DNA of 57,539 nucleotides from assembly GCF_013085345.1 (NCBI RefSeq), contig NZ_JABFAJ010000014.1, positions 1 to 57,539 of the forward strand. The letters are read 5' to 3'. Each line of letters begins with the position of its first letter. The stretch's first letter is position 1. The notes beneath the pieces are model-generated. The model ran no database searches. It saw only the letters and a list, made by a program, of their open reading frames with translations, and was not told the origin of the DNA. Positions 8,461 through 17,772 of the stretch are shown piece by piece. Origin of the DNA: Isoptericola sediminis (GTDB lineage: Bacteria > Actinomycetota > Actinomycetes > Actinomycetales > Cellulomonadaceae). The translations under genes were made by a program, and so were the position numbers.

Positions 8461-8865
8461 ATGCTCGTTCGCACGCTCGACGAGATCACCGACACCGACG
8501 CCGACATCAAGACCGAGAACTGGCGTTCCAAGCGCATCATCCTGGCCAAGGAGGGTGTCGGGTTCTCCGTCCACGAGACCACGCTGTACGCGGGGACGGA
8601 CAACTACTTCTGGTACGCCAACCACTACGAGGCGGTCTTCATCACCTCGGGCGAGGGCGAGATCGAGGACCTCGCCACCGGTGAGATCCACGAGCTCAAG
8701 CCGGGCACGCTGTACCTGCTCAACGACCACGACAAGCACAAGGTGCGGCCGAAGACCGACATCACGTGCGTGTGCGTGTTCAACCCGCCGGTCACCGGCC
8801 GCGAGGTGCACGACGCGGACGGCGTGTACCCGCTGATCACCGAGCCGGAGTCCGCCGCCGGCTGA
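8461..8865 (+). CDS. ectC: L-ectoine synthase
   Basis: This 134-residue cupin closes N-gamma-acetyl-diaminobutyrate to ectoine. The N-terminal [45 protein letters not shown] and the Fe-binding residues of the cupin barrel (Glu in [30 protein letters not shown]) match EctC along its whole length. GAGGAG precedes ATG 8461. No ectD hydroxylase or aspartokinase follows, so ectoine rather than hydroxyectoine is the expected product unless ectD lies elsewhere. Confidence 0.96.
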   Translation: MLVRTLDEITDTDADIKTENWRSKRIILAKEGVGFSVHETTLYAGTDNYFWYANHYEAVFITSGEGEIEDLATGEIHELKPGTLYLLNDHDKHKVRPKTDITCVCVFNPPVTGREVHDADGVYPLITEPESAAG

Positions 8866-8881
8866 CCCCCGCTCCACGTGG

Positions 8882-8938
8882 ACGACCCCCGTGGTCCGCG
8901 ACCGACTCCGGTGAGTCGGCCCGGACCGCGGGGGTCGT
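8882..8938 (+). terminator. terminator of ectABC
   Basis: A long imperfect stem (ACGACCCCCG arm at 8882, matching CGGGGGTCGT ending at 8938) with a CCGGTG loop begins 16 bp after the ectC stop. It also lies just beyond the 3' end of the convergent threonine dehydratase gene. Confidence 0.65.
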
Positions 8939-8983
8939 TCTCGTGCGACGGCGGGCCGCCCGGTGCCCGGGCGGCCGGCGCCG

Positions 8984-10204
8984 TCAGGTGAGCTGGTAGC
9001 CGTCCCGGCGCAGCCGGTCGAGCACCGCGGCACAGTGCTCGGGGCCGGTGGTCTCCAGCTGCAGGGTCACGAGCACCTCGGACACCTCGAGCGTGGTGTC
9101 GGTGCGCCGGTGGTCGACCCGCACGATGTTGCCCTCGGCGGCCGCCACCGTCTCCAGCAGGGACGCCAGCGCGCCCGGCTCGTCGTCGAGCCGGACCGAG
9201 ATCTGCAGGTAGCGACCGGCCGCCACGAGCCCGTGCTGGACGACGCGCTGCAGCAGCAGGGGGTCGATGTTCCCGCCGGAGAGCACCGGCACCACCGTCC
9301 CGGTGAAGGCGCCCGGCGAGGCGGCGACCGCGGCGACGGCGGCAGCGGCCGCCGGCTCGACGACGAGCTTGCCGCGCTCGGCCACCAGCAGCAGCGCGCG
9401 GGACATCTCGGCCTCGGTGACCGTGCGCACCTCGACACCGAGCCGGTGCAGCACCTCGAACGGCACCTCGCCGGGCATCCCGACGGCGATGCCGTCCGCC
9501 ATCGTCGACTCCAGGTGGCCGGCGATCGGCCGGCCGGCCGCCAGGGACGCGGGGTAGGCGGCCGCCGTGGCCGCCTGCACGCCGACGACCCGCACGTGCG
9601 GGGCCACCTCGGCCAGCACCGTGGCGATACCGGCGACGAGCCCGCCGCCCCCGAGCGGCACGACGACCGTGCCGACGTCGGGCACCTGCTCGAGGATCTC
9701 CAGGGCGACGGTGCCCTGCCCGGCGACGACGTCGGCGTGGTCGAAGGGGTGGATGAGGACCTTGCCGGTGCGAGCGGACTCCTCGCGGGCCGCCTCGAGC
9801 GCCTCGTCGACGGACTCGCCGAGCTGGCGCACCTCGGCGCCGTAGCCGCGCGTCGCCTCCAGCTTCGGCACGGACGCGCCGACGGGCATGTACACCACCG
9901 CCGGGATGCCCAGCATCTGCGCGGCGAGCGCGACGCCCTGGGCGTGGTTGCCGGCGGAGGCCGCGACGACGCCGGCGCGCTGCTCCTCGGGGGTCAGCCG
10001 GCTGAGCCGGGTGTAGGCGCCGCGGATCTTGAACGATCCGGCGCGTTGCAGGTTCTCGCACTTGAGGACGACGTCGGCGCCCGCGAGCTGGGTCAGCGCC
10101 CGGAAGGGGTGTACCGGGGTTCGCGTCACCACCCCGTCGAGCAGCTCGGCGGCTGCCTTGACGTCGGCGAGGGTCACTCGGTCCAGGGGGGTCGGTGAAT
10201 TCAC
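8984..10204 (-). CDS. ilvA: threonine ammonia-lyase (threonine dehydratase) with ACT domain
   Basis: This 406-residue PLP enzyme deaminates threonine to 2-oxobutyrate. The PLP Lys is in KCENLQRAGSFKIRGAY (residues about 49-65). ASAGNHAQGVALA and the phosphate-binding VVPLGGGGLVAGIA are fold-type II hallmarks, and GKLVVEPAAAAAV and PVLSGGNIDP close the catalytic domain. About 75 C-terminal residues (LQISVRLDDEPGALASLLETV) form one ACT regulatory domain. This short form is common in actinobacteria and may serve isoleucine synthesis or threonine catabolism, which sequence cannot separate. The start is GTG 10202-10204. Confidence 0.9.
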   Translation of the reverse strand: MNSPTPLDRVTLADVKAAAELLDGVVTRTPVHPFRALTQLAGADVVLKCENLQRAGSFKIRGAYTRLSRLTPEEQRAGVVAASAGNHAQGVALAAQMLGIPAVVYMPVGASVPKLEATRGYGAEVRQLGESVDEALEAAREESARTGKVLIHPFDHADVVAGQGTVALEILEQVPDVGTVVVPLGGGGLVAGIATVLAEVAPHVRVVGVQAATAAAYPASLAAGRPIAGHLESTMADGIAVGMPGEVPFEVLHRLGVEVRTVTEAEMSRALLLVAERGKLVVEPAAAAAVAAVAASPGAFTGTVVPVLSGGNIDPLLLQRVVQHGLVAAGRYLQISVRLDDEPGALASLLETVAAAEGNIVRVDHRRTDTTLEVSEVLVTLQLETTGPEHCAAVLDRLRRDGYQLT

Positions 10205-10255
10205 GTGCCCCAGTATGCGACGACCACGGGGTGATCCACGACGTCGCAGGTCACG

Positions 10256-11482
10256 TCAGGGGCCGGCGGCACCCGGTCCGGGGCCCGCGTCGTCGCGACC
10301 CTCGGAGGTGTCCCGGTTGCCCCGGTTGGACCACAGCAGCGTGCCGGGCAGCTCGGCGAGGGCCTCCCGTCTCAGCAGGGGCACGTGGTCCTCGGTGCCG
10401 AGCTCGGGGAACTTGTCGTGGCCGTGCAGGTACTGCACGACGGTGTTGAGCACGGCGGCCAGGGGGACCGCGAAGAGCGCACCGATGAGCCCGGCGACGA
10501 GGGTCCCCGACGCCACGACGATGATCACGGCCACGGGGTGCAGCGAGACGGCGTGGCCCATGAGCAGCGGCAGCAGGATGTGGCTCTCGAGCTGCTGCAC
10601 GAGCAGCACGATGCCGAGCATGATGAGGGCGGCCACCCATCCCTGCGCGACGAGCACCACGGCGGTCGCGATCGCACCTGTGACGATGGCGCCGAGGATC
10701 GGGATGAACGAGCCGACGAACACCAGGGTGCCGATCGGCAGCGCGAGCGAGGGCACGAAGAAGGCGGCGCCGATGCCGATGCCGATGCCGTCGACGAGGG
10801 CGACGAGGATCTGGGTGCGCACGTAGGACGACAGCGTCACCAGGCCGCGCCGGCCGGCCTGGTGGACGTTCTCCCGGGCGGGCAGGGGCAGCAGGTTGAC
10901 GATCCAGGCCCAGATGGACCGCCCGTCCTGCAGGAAGAAGATCGTGCAGAAGATCGCGATGATGAAGCCGACCAGCACGTGGCCCACGGTGCTCGCGGCC
11001 CCCAGCGCCCCGGAGATGAGGTTGGAGCTCTGGCTCGCGAAGAGGTCCTGCACCTGGTTGGTGTAGTCGGACAGCTGCTGGGAGTCGATGCCGAGCGGCC
11101 CGGTGGACAGCCAGTCGAGGAACTCCTGGAAGCCCTGCGTCGCCTGGTCCCACAGGTCCTGGAACCCGGTGACGATCTGGGAGCCGGCGAGCACGACCAG
11201 GCCGACGACGAAGGCGATGAACGACAGGATCGACAGCGCCGTGGCCGCTCCGCGCGGGACCCCGACGTTCTCGAGCATCCGACGCATGGGGCGCAGCAGG
11301 ATCGTCACGAGCAGAGCCACGGCCACGGGCACGGCGATGGTCTTGAGCTGCGCCAGCAGCCAGACGAGGCCGGCGACGGCGGCCGCGATCAGCAGCAGCC
11401 GCCAGGACCAGGCCGCCGCGACCCGCACGCTGGCGGGGACGGCGTCGCCGTCCCTGCTCTCGATTCCCCCCGGGCTCGTCAC
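10256..11482 (-). CDS. AI-2E family (PerM/TqsA) transporter
   Basis: This 408-residue polytopic protein has the AI-2E transporter layout: paired N-terminal helices (LLLIAAAVAGLVWLLAQLKTIAVPVAVALLVTILL), a long amphipathic extracytoplasmic region (about residues 100-180), and a C-terminal bundle with FIIAIFCTIFFLQDG, GSFIPILGAIVTGAIA and LESHILLPLLMGHAVSLHP. Substrates of actinobacterial members are unknown; related proteins export small molecules or exchange Na+/H+. The GTG at 11480-11482 lies 7 nt after TAGGGT, so a leaderless message is likely. An Asp/Gly-rich tail ends the protein. Confidence 0.85.
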   Translation of the reverse strand: MTSPGGIESRDGDAVPASVRVAAAWSWRLLLIAAAVAGLVWLLAQLKTIAVPVAVALLVTILLRPMRRMLENVGVPRGAATALSILSFIAFVVGLVVLAGSQIVTGFQDLWDQATQGFQEFLDWLSTGPLGIDSQQLSDYTNQVQDLFASQSSNLISGALGAASTVGHVLVGFIIAIFCTIFFLQDGRSIWAWIVNLLPLPARENVHQAGRRGLVTLSSYVRTQILVALVDGIGIGIGAAFFVPSLALPIGTLVFVGSFIPILGAIVTGAIATAVVLVAQGWVAALIMLGIVLLVQQLESHILLPLLMGHAVSLHPVAVIIVVASGTLVAGLIGALFAVPLAAVLNTVVQYLHGHDKFPELGTEDHVPLLRREALAELPGTLLWSNRGNRDTSEGRDDAGPGPGAAGP

Positions 11483-11561
11483 GGCCTCAACCCTAGGCCG
11501 CTCCCGGCGCGACCGCCCGGTGATCGGCCCGGCGTCCCCCTGCAGGTCGGGGTGGCCGTGG

Positions 11562-12173
11562 TCACTCCGCGGGGAGCGTCCCTCGCCGCTGCGGATGGGG
11601 CGTCTCGCCCCGCTCCAGCATGGCCACGAACCGAGCGGCGTGGCGTTCCCGGGTCTCGTCCCGGACCACCGTGGCCAGCCGGTGCAGGATCGCGGAGCGG
11701 TTCTGCGCCGTGAGGAGCTCCCAGGCGGCCGTCGCCCGAGGGCTCGCCGCCAACGCCCGGCTCCACACCGGCGGGACCTCCAGGGTGGCGGCACCGCCGT
11801 ACGCCGCCTCCCATCGACCGTCCTCCCGCGCCCGGTCGACCTCCGCCTGGCCCCGGGCACGCATCCGGCCCTCGGCGACCAGCCGGTCGACGATCTCCCG
11901 GTTGCGCGCGGACCAGCTGCTGCGCCGACGGCGGGGACAGTAGCGCTGCAGGGAGGTGTCGGTGTCGCGCGAGCGGGCCTGGGCGTCGATCCAGCCGCTG
12001 CACAGCGCCTCCTCGAGCGCCTCGTCACGCGTCAGCGAGGTGGGGGCCGGACGGGCCTTGCGGGCGAGCACGACCCAGACGCCCTCGGGTGTGTCGTCCT
12101 CGTGGGCGTCGAGCCAGGCCCGCCACGCGGCGGCGTCCGGCAGGAGCAGCGGGTCGCTGGGCTCGGTGGCCAT
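11562..12173 (-). CDS. YdeI/OmpD-associated (OmdA) family protein
   Basis: This 203-residue cytoplasmic protein carries the family signature SGWIDAQARSRDTDTSLQRYCPRRRRSSWSARN (residues about 67-98) and the C-terminal ALAASPRATAAWELLTAQNR...RHAARFVAMLERGE helices. The family is linked by annotation to bacteriocin protection and antimicrobial stress in enterobacteria, but its biochemistry is unknown. The ATG at 12171-12173 is 7 nt downstream of TACCGT, again a leaderless arrangement. It is divergent from the antiporter gene, with 112 bp between. Confidence 0.83.
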   Translation of the reverse strand: MATEPSDPLLLPDAAAWRAWLDAHEDDTPEGVWVVLARKARPAPTSLTRDEALEEALCSGWIDAQARSRDTDTSLQRYCPRRRRSSWSARNREIVDRLVAEGRMRARGQAEVDRAREDGRWEAAYGGAATLEVPPVWSRALAASPRATAAWELLTAQNRSAILHRLATVVRDETRERHAARFVAMLERGETPHPQRRGTLPAE

Positions 12174-12285
12174 GGATGCCACGGTACCGACGCGTCGGCG
12201 TTCGCGGGCGGCGGGCCCTCGCGCGCCGGAGTCCCGCGACGGGCAGACTGTCCACGTCCGTCGTCGCCGACCCGGGAGACACCAC

Positions 12286-13875
12286 ATGTCGTCGGTCGCC
12301 CTGTGGGGAGTCATCGTCGCCGGGGTCGTCGTGCTGACCCCGCTCGCCGACCGGGTCCGCGTCCCGCTGCCCGTGCTGCTCACGCTGTTCGGCCTCGCGC
12401 TGCCCCTGTTCCCGGCCGTGCCGGCCCTGCGGCTCTCCCCCGACCTCATCCTGCCGGTGGTGCTGCCGCCGCTGCTGTTCGCGGCCACGCAGCGGTCCAC
12501 GGTGCGGGAGTTCCGCAGCCAGTCCCGGCCGATCCTCCTGACCGCGGTGGGGCTGACCATCGCGTCGGCGGGGATCGTCGCCGTGGTCGCCCACGCCGCC
12601 GGTGTCCCTTGGCCGGTCGCGTGGGTGCTGGGGGCGATCGTCGCGCCGCCGGACCCGGTGGCGGCGACCGCCGTGGCCCGGCGGCTGCGCCTGCCCGGCC
12701 GGGTCGTGACCGTGCTCGAGGGCGAGGGCATGTTCAACGACGCCACCGCCCTGGTGATGTACCACGTCGCCGTGGCCGCCGTCGTGGCCGGTTCCGTGAC
12801 GGCCGGGGAGGTCGGGCTCGACCTGCTCCTCGCCGTCGTCGTGGGGGTCGCGGTGGGCGTGGCCGGCGGCTGGCTGGGGCACCTGGTGCTCGGCCGCCTG
12901 CACGTGCCTGCCGCCGAGACGACCGTGACCATCGCCCTGCCGTTCGCCGCCTACCTGGTGGCCGAGGAGCTGCTGGGGTCGGGTGTGCTGGCGGTCCTCA
13001 CGCTCGGGCTCGTGCTGCGGTCCGTGTCCCACGCGTCGGTGACCTCCGGGGGCTGGCTGCTCGGTCGGGCCGTGTGGGACTACGCCGACTACCTGATCAC
13101 CGGGGTCGTGTTCGTGCTCATCGGCTTCGAGCTGACGTCCGTGCTGGACGGCGACCCGGTCTGGTCGACCGCGCTGCCGCTGGCGCTCGCGGTGGTGGCC
13201 GTCCTGGTCGTGGTGCGGTTCGCCTGGATGTTCCCCGCCCTGCTGTGGCTGGAGCGCGGGATGGAGGCACGGGCGGGGGCGAAGGGGGCACCCGCGGACG
13301 TCACGGGCGTCGGCGCCTTCACCCGTCGGGAGACGGCGGTCGTCTCCTGGGCGGGGATGCGCGGCGTCGTCACGGTGGCCACCGCCCTCGCGCTGCCGCA
13401 CGTCGTGGACTCCGGAGGGGACTTCCCGATGCGGGACACGGTGGTGTTCGTCGGGCTGGTCGTGGTGCTGGCGACCCTCGTGCTGCAGGGGCTCACGCTG
13501 GCGCCGGTGGTCCGGCGTCTCGGCGTGGGCCGCACGGGTGACGAGGCGGCGGAGGTCGCCCGGCTGCGCGAGGACGCGACGGTGGCCGCGCTGGAGGCCG
13601 TCCGCGTCCGGTCCGACGTCCCCGCGCCGGTCAGGGAGGCGGTCGCGCTGCAGTACGAGGGGTACCTGACCGCGCAGCGGGCGCTGGCCCGGGCGCGGGC
13701 CCAGGGCGACGGCACGGAGCACTACGGCGAGCAGGTCGACGCGCTGCTGCACGACGCCGTCGAGGTGGAGCGCGACGTCTGCGTCCGCGCACGCAACGAG
13801 GGTCTGGTCAGCCCGGAGGTGGCGGACGAGGTCCTCGCGGACGTCGAGGCCCGCGCGGTGCGCGACCTCGACTGA
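12286..13875 (+). CDS. Na+/H+ antiporter, CPA1 family
   Basis: This 529-residue transporter has about 12-13 membrane segments (residues 1-410) and a cytoplasmic, acidic, helical C-terminal tail (residues about 425-529). CPA1 motifs are clear: [18 protein letters not shown] (the ion-binding Asp region), [15 protein letters not shown] and [18 protein letters not shown]. It should exchange Na+ for protons across the membrane, which fits a salt-tolerant organism carrying ectABC. The ATG at 12286 has CGGGAGA upstream. A hairpin follows at 13896-13947. Confidence 0.88.
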   Translation: MSSVALWGVIVAGVVVLTPLADRVRVPLPVLLTLFGLALPLFPAVPALRLSPDLILPVVLPPLLFAATQRSTVREFRSQSRPILLTAVGLTIASAGIVAVVAHAAGVPWPVAWVLGAIVAPPDPVAATAVARRLRLPGRVVTVLEGEGMFNDATALVMYHVAVAAVVAGSVTAGEVGLDLLLAVVVGVAVGVAGGWLGHLVLGRLHVPAAETTVTIALPFAAYLVAEELLGSGVLAVLTLGLVLRSVSHASVTSGGWLLGRAVWDYADYLITGVVFVLIGFELTSVLDGDPVWSTALPLALAVVAVLVVVRFAWMFPALLWLERGMEARAGAKGAPADVTGVGAFTRRETAVVSWAGMRGVVTVATALALPHVVDSGGDFPMRDTVVFVGLVVVLATLVLQGLTLAPVVRRLGVGRTGDEAAEVARLREDATVAALEAVRVRSDVPAPVREAVALQYEGYLTAQRALARARAQGDGTEHYGEQVDALLHDAVEVERDVCVRARNEGLVSPEVADEVLADVEARAVRDLD

Positions 13876-13895
13876 CCCCGAGCCCCCGGCGTCGT

Positions 13896-13947
13896 GGGCA
13901 TGAGATCTGCCGTCGTGGACCGGTCCAGAGCTGCAGCTTTCATGCCC
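13896..13947. terminator. long hairpin with internal palindrome between antiporter and msrA
   Basis: GGGCATGAGATCTGC (13896-13910) pairs with GCAGCTTTCATGCCC (13933-13947), with two mismatches, and encloses the palindrome GGACCGGTCC (13917-13926). It is probably the antiporter terminator. Its low GC and central palindrome would also allow protein binding ahead of msrA. Confidence 0.45.
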
Positions 13948-14024
13948 GCAGCGGACGGAACACGCACCGCCGGTCCGGCGTTGTCGCCATCGGGCGGAGA
14001 GACCCGCCCGAGTCAGGAGGAACC

Positions 14025-14696
14025 ATGATCTTCGAGTACCTGTTCGGCGCCGGCAAGACGACGATGGTCGCCCCGGAGGACGCGCTGCCCGGGCGGGAGG
14101 CGCCGGTGCTGGCCGCGCCGCGTCCGCACACCGTGCTGGGCACCTCGATCGTCGGCCCGTGGGAGCCCGGCACCCGCGTGCTGTACGTCGCGATGGGCTG
14201 TTTCTGGGGGTCCGAGGAGATCTACTGGCAGGTCCCCGGGGTCGTGAGCACCGCCGTCGGCTACATGGGCGGCACGACGCCGAACCCCGTCTACGAGGAG
14301 GTCTGCACCGCGCGGACCGGCCACACCGAGACCACGATGGTCGCCTACGACCCGGCGAAGGTGTCCGAGGAGGAGCTGCTGCGGATCTTCTGGGAGCGGC
14401 ACGACCCGACGCAGGGCTTCCGCCAGGGCAACGACGTGGGCACCGAGTACCGCTCGGCGATCTACTGGACGACGCCGGAGCAGGCCGAGGCGGTCCGGTC
14501 CACGGCGGAGCGCTACGCCGAGGTGCTGGCCGCGCGGGGCTACGACCCGATCACCACCGAGATGCGGCCCGCCGCCGAGGCGGGGCCGTTCTACTACGCC
14601 GAGGACTACCACCAGCAGTACCTGTCCCCGGCGAAGAACCCGCACGGCTACCGCTGCCACGCGACGACCGGGGTGCCGTTCCCGGACGCCGCCTGA
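14025..14696 (+). CDS. msrA: peptide-methionine (S)-S-oxide reductase
   Basis: This 223-residue MsrA reduces methionine-S-sulfoxide in proteins and so repairs oxidative damage. The catalytic Cys is residue 59 in [42 protein letters not shown] and [18 protein letters not shown] are further hallmarks. A 50-residue N-terminal extension (starting [23 protein letters not shown]) is typical of actinobacterial and plant-like MsrA. AGGAGG precedes ATG 14025. A perfect terminator follows at 14706-14747, so it is monocistronic. Confidence 0.95.
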   Translation: MIFEYLFGAGKTTMVAPEDALPGREAPVLAAPRPHTVLGTSIVGPWEPGTRVLYVAMGCFWGSEEIYWQVPGVVSTAVGYMGGTTPNPVYEEVCTARTGHTETTMVAYDPAKVSEEELLRIFWERHDPTQGFRQGNDVGTEYRSAIYWTTPEQAEAVRSTAERYAEVLAARGYDPITTEMRPAAEAGPFYYAEDYHQQYLSPAKNPHGYRCHATTGVPFPDAA

Positions 14697-14705
14697 GACC
14701 ACCGC

Positions 14706-14747
14706 CACGACGGCCCGTCCCCTCCGGCGAGGGGGCGGGCCGTCGTG
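14706..14747 (+). terminator. terminator of msrA
   Basis: A stem of about 17 bp (CACGACGGCCCG arm from 14706, complementary arm ending 14747) with an 8-nt loop lies 10 bp after the msrA stop. Confidence 0.75.
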
Positions 14748-14784
14748 CCGCGCGCCTGTCGGTGTCGGCTGCGACGATCGACCT

Positions 14785-16338
14785 GTGCTGCTCGACGAGC
14801 TCGTCCGCACCCACGCCGCGGTCGCCGCGACGCGCTCCCGCCTGCGCAAGCGCGAGCTGCTGGCCGCGGCACTGCGCGACGCCGCTCCCCCGCCCGCGAC
14901 GGCGCCGGAGGGTGACGACGCCGACGAGATCGAGATCGTCGCCGCCTACCTGTCCGGCCGCCCCCGGCAGCGCCGCACCGGCGTCGGCTGGCGGACCCTC
15001 GCCGACCTGCCGCCTGCGGCGGAGGCCGCCACGCTGACCCCCGTCGAGGTCGACGCCGCCCTGTCCGCGATGCAGGCCCTCGAGGGCGCGGGCTCCCACA
15101 CGGCGCGCTCGCAGGCCTTCACCGAGCTGTTCTCCCGCGCCACCGCCGACGAGCAGCGGTTCCTGTCCGGCCTGCTCCGCGGCGAGCTGCGCCAGGGCGC
15201 CCTGGACTCGCTCCTCCTCGACGCCATCGCCGCGGCGGCCGACGTGCCCGTCAAGGCCGTCCGTCGCGCGGCGATGTTCTCCGCGGTGTCCGGACCGATC
15301 GCCCGCGCCGCGTTGACCGGAGGTGCGTCGGCGTTGGAGAGCTTCCGGCTGCAGGTCGGGCGGCCGGTCCGCCCGATGTTGGCGTCGTCAGCGCCTGACG
15401 TCGGCGCGGCCGCCGAGCGCTTCGCCGACACCGCCGTGGCCGCGGACGTGAAGCTCGACGGCATCCGCGTACAGGTCCACGTCACCGGCGACGACGTCGC
15501 CGTGTTCACCCGCTCGCTCGACGACATCACCGACCGGCTGCCCGAGGTCGTCACGCTGGCCCGCTCCCTGGACGTGGAGGCCGCCGTGCTCGACGGCGAG
15601 GCCCTCGCCCTCGACGACGCCGGCCGCCCCCGCCCGTTCCAGGAGACGGCGTCCCGCACCGGGACCCACGAGGCCGACCCGGCGTCGAGCCTGCCGCTGA
15701 CCGTCCGGTTCTTCGACCTGCTGCACCTGGACGGCGCCGACCTGGTCGACGCCCCGGCCCGCGAGCGCCTCGCCGCGCTCGACCGTGCCGTCCCGGCCGA
15801 CGCCGTCGTCCCCCGTCTGGTCGACGCCGACGCCGGGGCCCTGCAGGAGTTCTTCGACGAGGTCGTGGGCGCCGGCCACGAAGGCCTCGTCGTCAAGGAC
15901 CTCGACGCCCCGTACGCCGCGGGCAAGCGCGGGGCCGCCTGGGTCAAGGTCAAGCCCCGGCACACCCTCGATCTCGTGGTGCTCGCCGTCGAGCAGGGGT
16001 CCGGACGCCGCCAGGGCTGGCTGTCGAACATCCACCTCGGGGCGCGCGACCCGGAGAGCGGCGGGTTCGTCATGCTCGGCAAGACGTTCAAGGGGATGAC
16101 CGACGAGATGCTCGCCTGGCAGACGGAACGGTTCACCGAGATCGCCGAGGGACCGACCGACGGCTACGTGGTGCGGGTCCGCCCCGAGCAGGTCGTCGAG
16201 ATCGCCTTCGACGGCGTCCAGCGCTCCACCCGCTACCCCGGCGGTGTCGCGCTCCGGTTCGCCCGGGTGGTGCGGTACCGCGACGACAAGACCGCCGCCG
16301 AGGCCGACACGATCGACGCCGTACGCTCCCTGCGCTGA
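14785..16338 (+). CDS. ATP-dependent DNA ligase (LigB type)
   Basis: This 517-residue ligase has an N-terminal DNA-binding domain (residues 1-200), an adenylation domain and a C-terminal OB fold. Motif I DVKLDGIRVQVH gives the AMP-accepting Lys at residue 223. DGEALALD (motif III), EGLVVKDLDAPYAAGKRGAAWVKVKP (motifs IV and V) and the OB-fold tail VEIAFDGVQRSTRYPGGVALRFARVVRYR are present. It matches mycobacterial LigB, an accessory ligase beside the essential NAD+-dependent LigA. The GTG at 14785 is 6 nt after a GACGAT -10-like box and lacks a ribosome-binding site. Confidence 0.92.
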   Translation: MLLDELVRTHAAVAATRSRLRKRELLAAALRDAAPPPATAPEGDDADEIEIVAAYLSGRPRQRRTGVGWRTLADLPPAAEAATLTPVEVDAALSAMQALEGAGSHTARSQAFTELFSRATADEQRFLSGLLRGELRQGALDSLLLDAIAAAADVPVKAVRRAAMFSAVSGPIARAALTGGASALESFRLQVGRPVRPMLASSAPDVGAAAERFADTAVAADVKLDGIRVQVHVTGDDVAVFTRSLDDITDRLPEVVTLARSLDVEAAVLDGEALALDDAGRPRPFQETASRTGTHEADPASSLPLTVRFFDLLHLDGADLVDAPARERLAALDRAVPADAVVPRLVDADAGALQEFFDEVVGAGHEGLVVKDLDAPYAAGKRGAAWVKVKPRHTLDLVVLAVEQGSGRRQGWLSNIHLGARDPESGGFVMLGKTFKGMTDEMLAWQTERFTEIAEGPTDGYVVRVRPEQVVEIAFDGVQRSTRYPGGVALRFARVVRYRDDKTAAEADTIDAVRSLR

Positions 16339-16406
16339 CCCTCCGGGGTCACGGTGGTCGTCCTCCGGCTTGCGGTGGCACGACGTCCGTCCGCACGATG
16401 CTGCCC

Positions 16407-16766
16407 ATGGACCTGGCCGAGTACCTCGCCGCACACGAGGATTCTCGAGCGCTCTTCGACGAGCTGCGCCGGGTGATCCTCAAGCTGGGGCCGGTCACCG
16501 AGCGTGCGTCCGTGAGCCAGGTGGCCTTTCGGGACCGCCGCACCTTTGCGCTCGCCTGGGCTCCCGGACAGTACCTGGGAGAGCGCGCAGCGCCGCTCGT
16601 GCTCTCCGTGGTCCTCCCGTGGCGCGACGCCGACCCGCGGTGGAAGGAGATCGTCGGGCCTCGGTCCGGGGGCTTCCTGCATCATCTCGAGCTGCACGGG
16701 ACGAGCGAGATCGATGATCAGGTCAAGACCTGGATCGCGGCGGCGTACGCCGCCGCCCGTTCGTGA
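16407..16766 (+). CDS. DUF5655-like small protein
   Basis: This 119-residue cytoplasmic protein resembles the DUF5655/YdhG-type fold: a helical N-terminus (LAEYLAAHEDSRALFDELRRVILKLGP), a beta core around SQVAFRDRRTFALAWAPGQYL, then WKEIVGPRSGGFLHHLELHGTSEIDDQVKTWIAAAYAAA. Proteins ending in this motif are widespread and uncharacterised. The ATG at 16407 is preferred over one at 16398 because CACGAT lies 7 nt upstream, giving a leaderless start. It is convergent with the LysR-like gene. Confidence 0.7.
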   Translation: MDLAEYLAAHEDSRALFDELRRVILKLGPVTERASVSQVAFRDRRTFALAWAPGQYLGERAAPLVLSVVLPWRDADPRWKEIVGPRSGGFLHHLELHGTSEIDDQVKTWIAAAYAAARS

Positions 16767-16829
16767 CCACGGCTCGGCCTGCCCGCATGCACTTGTCGCG
16801 ACGAGACGACGTGACCGGGCGGTCGGCGC

Positions 16830-17720
16830 TCAGCGCCGCTTGCCCCGCCCCTTGGACCCGCCGGCACGGCCGCGGCGGCCGCCCGGGGGCGCTCCACGGC
16901 GAGCGCCCGGCGCTCCCCCGCGCCCCCCGGGCTGCCCGGACTTCTTCGCGGCCCCGGCGGAGGCCTTCCTGCCGCTAGCGGCCTTCGTGGACGCTCGCGC
17001 GGACTCGCCCGCCCGGCCGCGGGAGCTGTTGGCGGTGCGGCCGCGCACGATGCCGACCATCTCCTCGACGAGCTCACCGGTCTCCTCGGACAGACCGTCC
17101 CGCAGCCAGACCAGGCCGACCGGTGCCTCGGGCCCCTCGTCGAGCACCCGGCGCACGACGTCCTTGCGCCGGTGCAGCCGCGCCAGGGACATGGGCACGA
17201 CCACCACGCCGCTGCCGGTGGCGGCCCAGGCGATCGCCTCCGCCGTCGTGGCCGGGGCCGGCGTGACCAGGGTCCCGGTGCCGTCGTCGTACGGCTCCGG
17301 CGCCCGGCCGGGCCGGGGCTCGTCCCCGGTGAAGAGCACGTCGTCGGCCGGCACCCAGAGCACGTCCTCGGCGAGGTCCGCGGGCGTGACGTGCTCGGAC
17401 TCCTCGGTGGCGGCCAGCAGGTGGTCCCGGGAGACCACCACCATCGGCACCTCGTCGTACAGCGCGATGGCGTGGAACTCGTCCTTGTCGACAGGCAGCC
17501 GGGCGATCGCGGCCTCCACCGTCCGTTCGCGCAGCGCCGTCGTGGCGTCGGCCGACTCCACCGCGACGAGGTCCAGCGGCACGCGCGGCAGACGCTGCTC
17601 CCACGTGCGGGCCCACTTGCCCGGGGTCGCACCCGGGACGAACCCCAGGCGGAACCGCGGGCCCGGGTCCACGCTGGGGTCGCCGTCGTCGGGCCGTTCG
17701 GGCCGGGTGTCCTCGCTCAC
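16830..17720 (-). CDS. LysR-type substrate-binding domain protein without HTH, with basic tail
   Basis: This 296-residue protein begins directly with a periplasmic-binding-protein-like LysR effector domain (FRLGFVPGATPGKWARTWEQRLPRVPLDLVAVE to about residue 215) and lacks the N-terminal helix-turn-helix. The last 75 residues are low-complexity and strongly basic (repeats of Gly, Arg, Lys, Ala), which could bind nucleic acid. The GTG at 17718-17720 is 6 nt after TAACCT (leaderless), and no in-frame HTH lies upstream. It is divergent from a DUF5997 gene, a pairing I recall from other actinobacteria. The role is unknown. Confidence 0.8.
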   Translation of the reverse strand: MSEDTRPERPDDGDPSVDPGPRFRLGFVPGATPGKWARTWEQRLPRVPLDLVAVESADATTALRERTVEAAIARLPVDKDEFHAIALYDEVPMVVVSRDHLLAATEESEHVTPADLAEDVLWVPADDVLFTGDEPRPGRAPEPYDDGTGTLVTPAPATTAEAIAWAATGSGVVVVPMSLARLHRRKDVVRRVLDEGPEAPVGLVWLRDGLSEETGELVEEMVGIVRGRTANSSRGRAGESARASTKAASGRKASAGAAKKSGQPGGRGGAPGARRGAPPGGRRGRAGGSKGRGKRR

Positions 17721-17772
17721 GTGGCCAGGTTACGGTGCGGCGGCACGCGGCCCGCCCGACTACCCTGGGCGC

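Noticed and set aside
8866-8983. An ectD hydroxylase or ectR regulator next to ectABC
   Set aside because: Only a terminator follows ectC and no regulator precedes ectA; nothing in the window matches either gene.
16398-16766. Start of the DUF5655-like protein at the first ATG, 16398
   Set aside because: That ATG lies inside the likely -10 box; ATG 16407 is at the right distance for a leaderless start.
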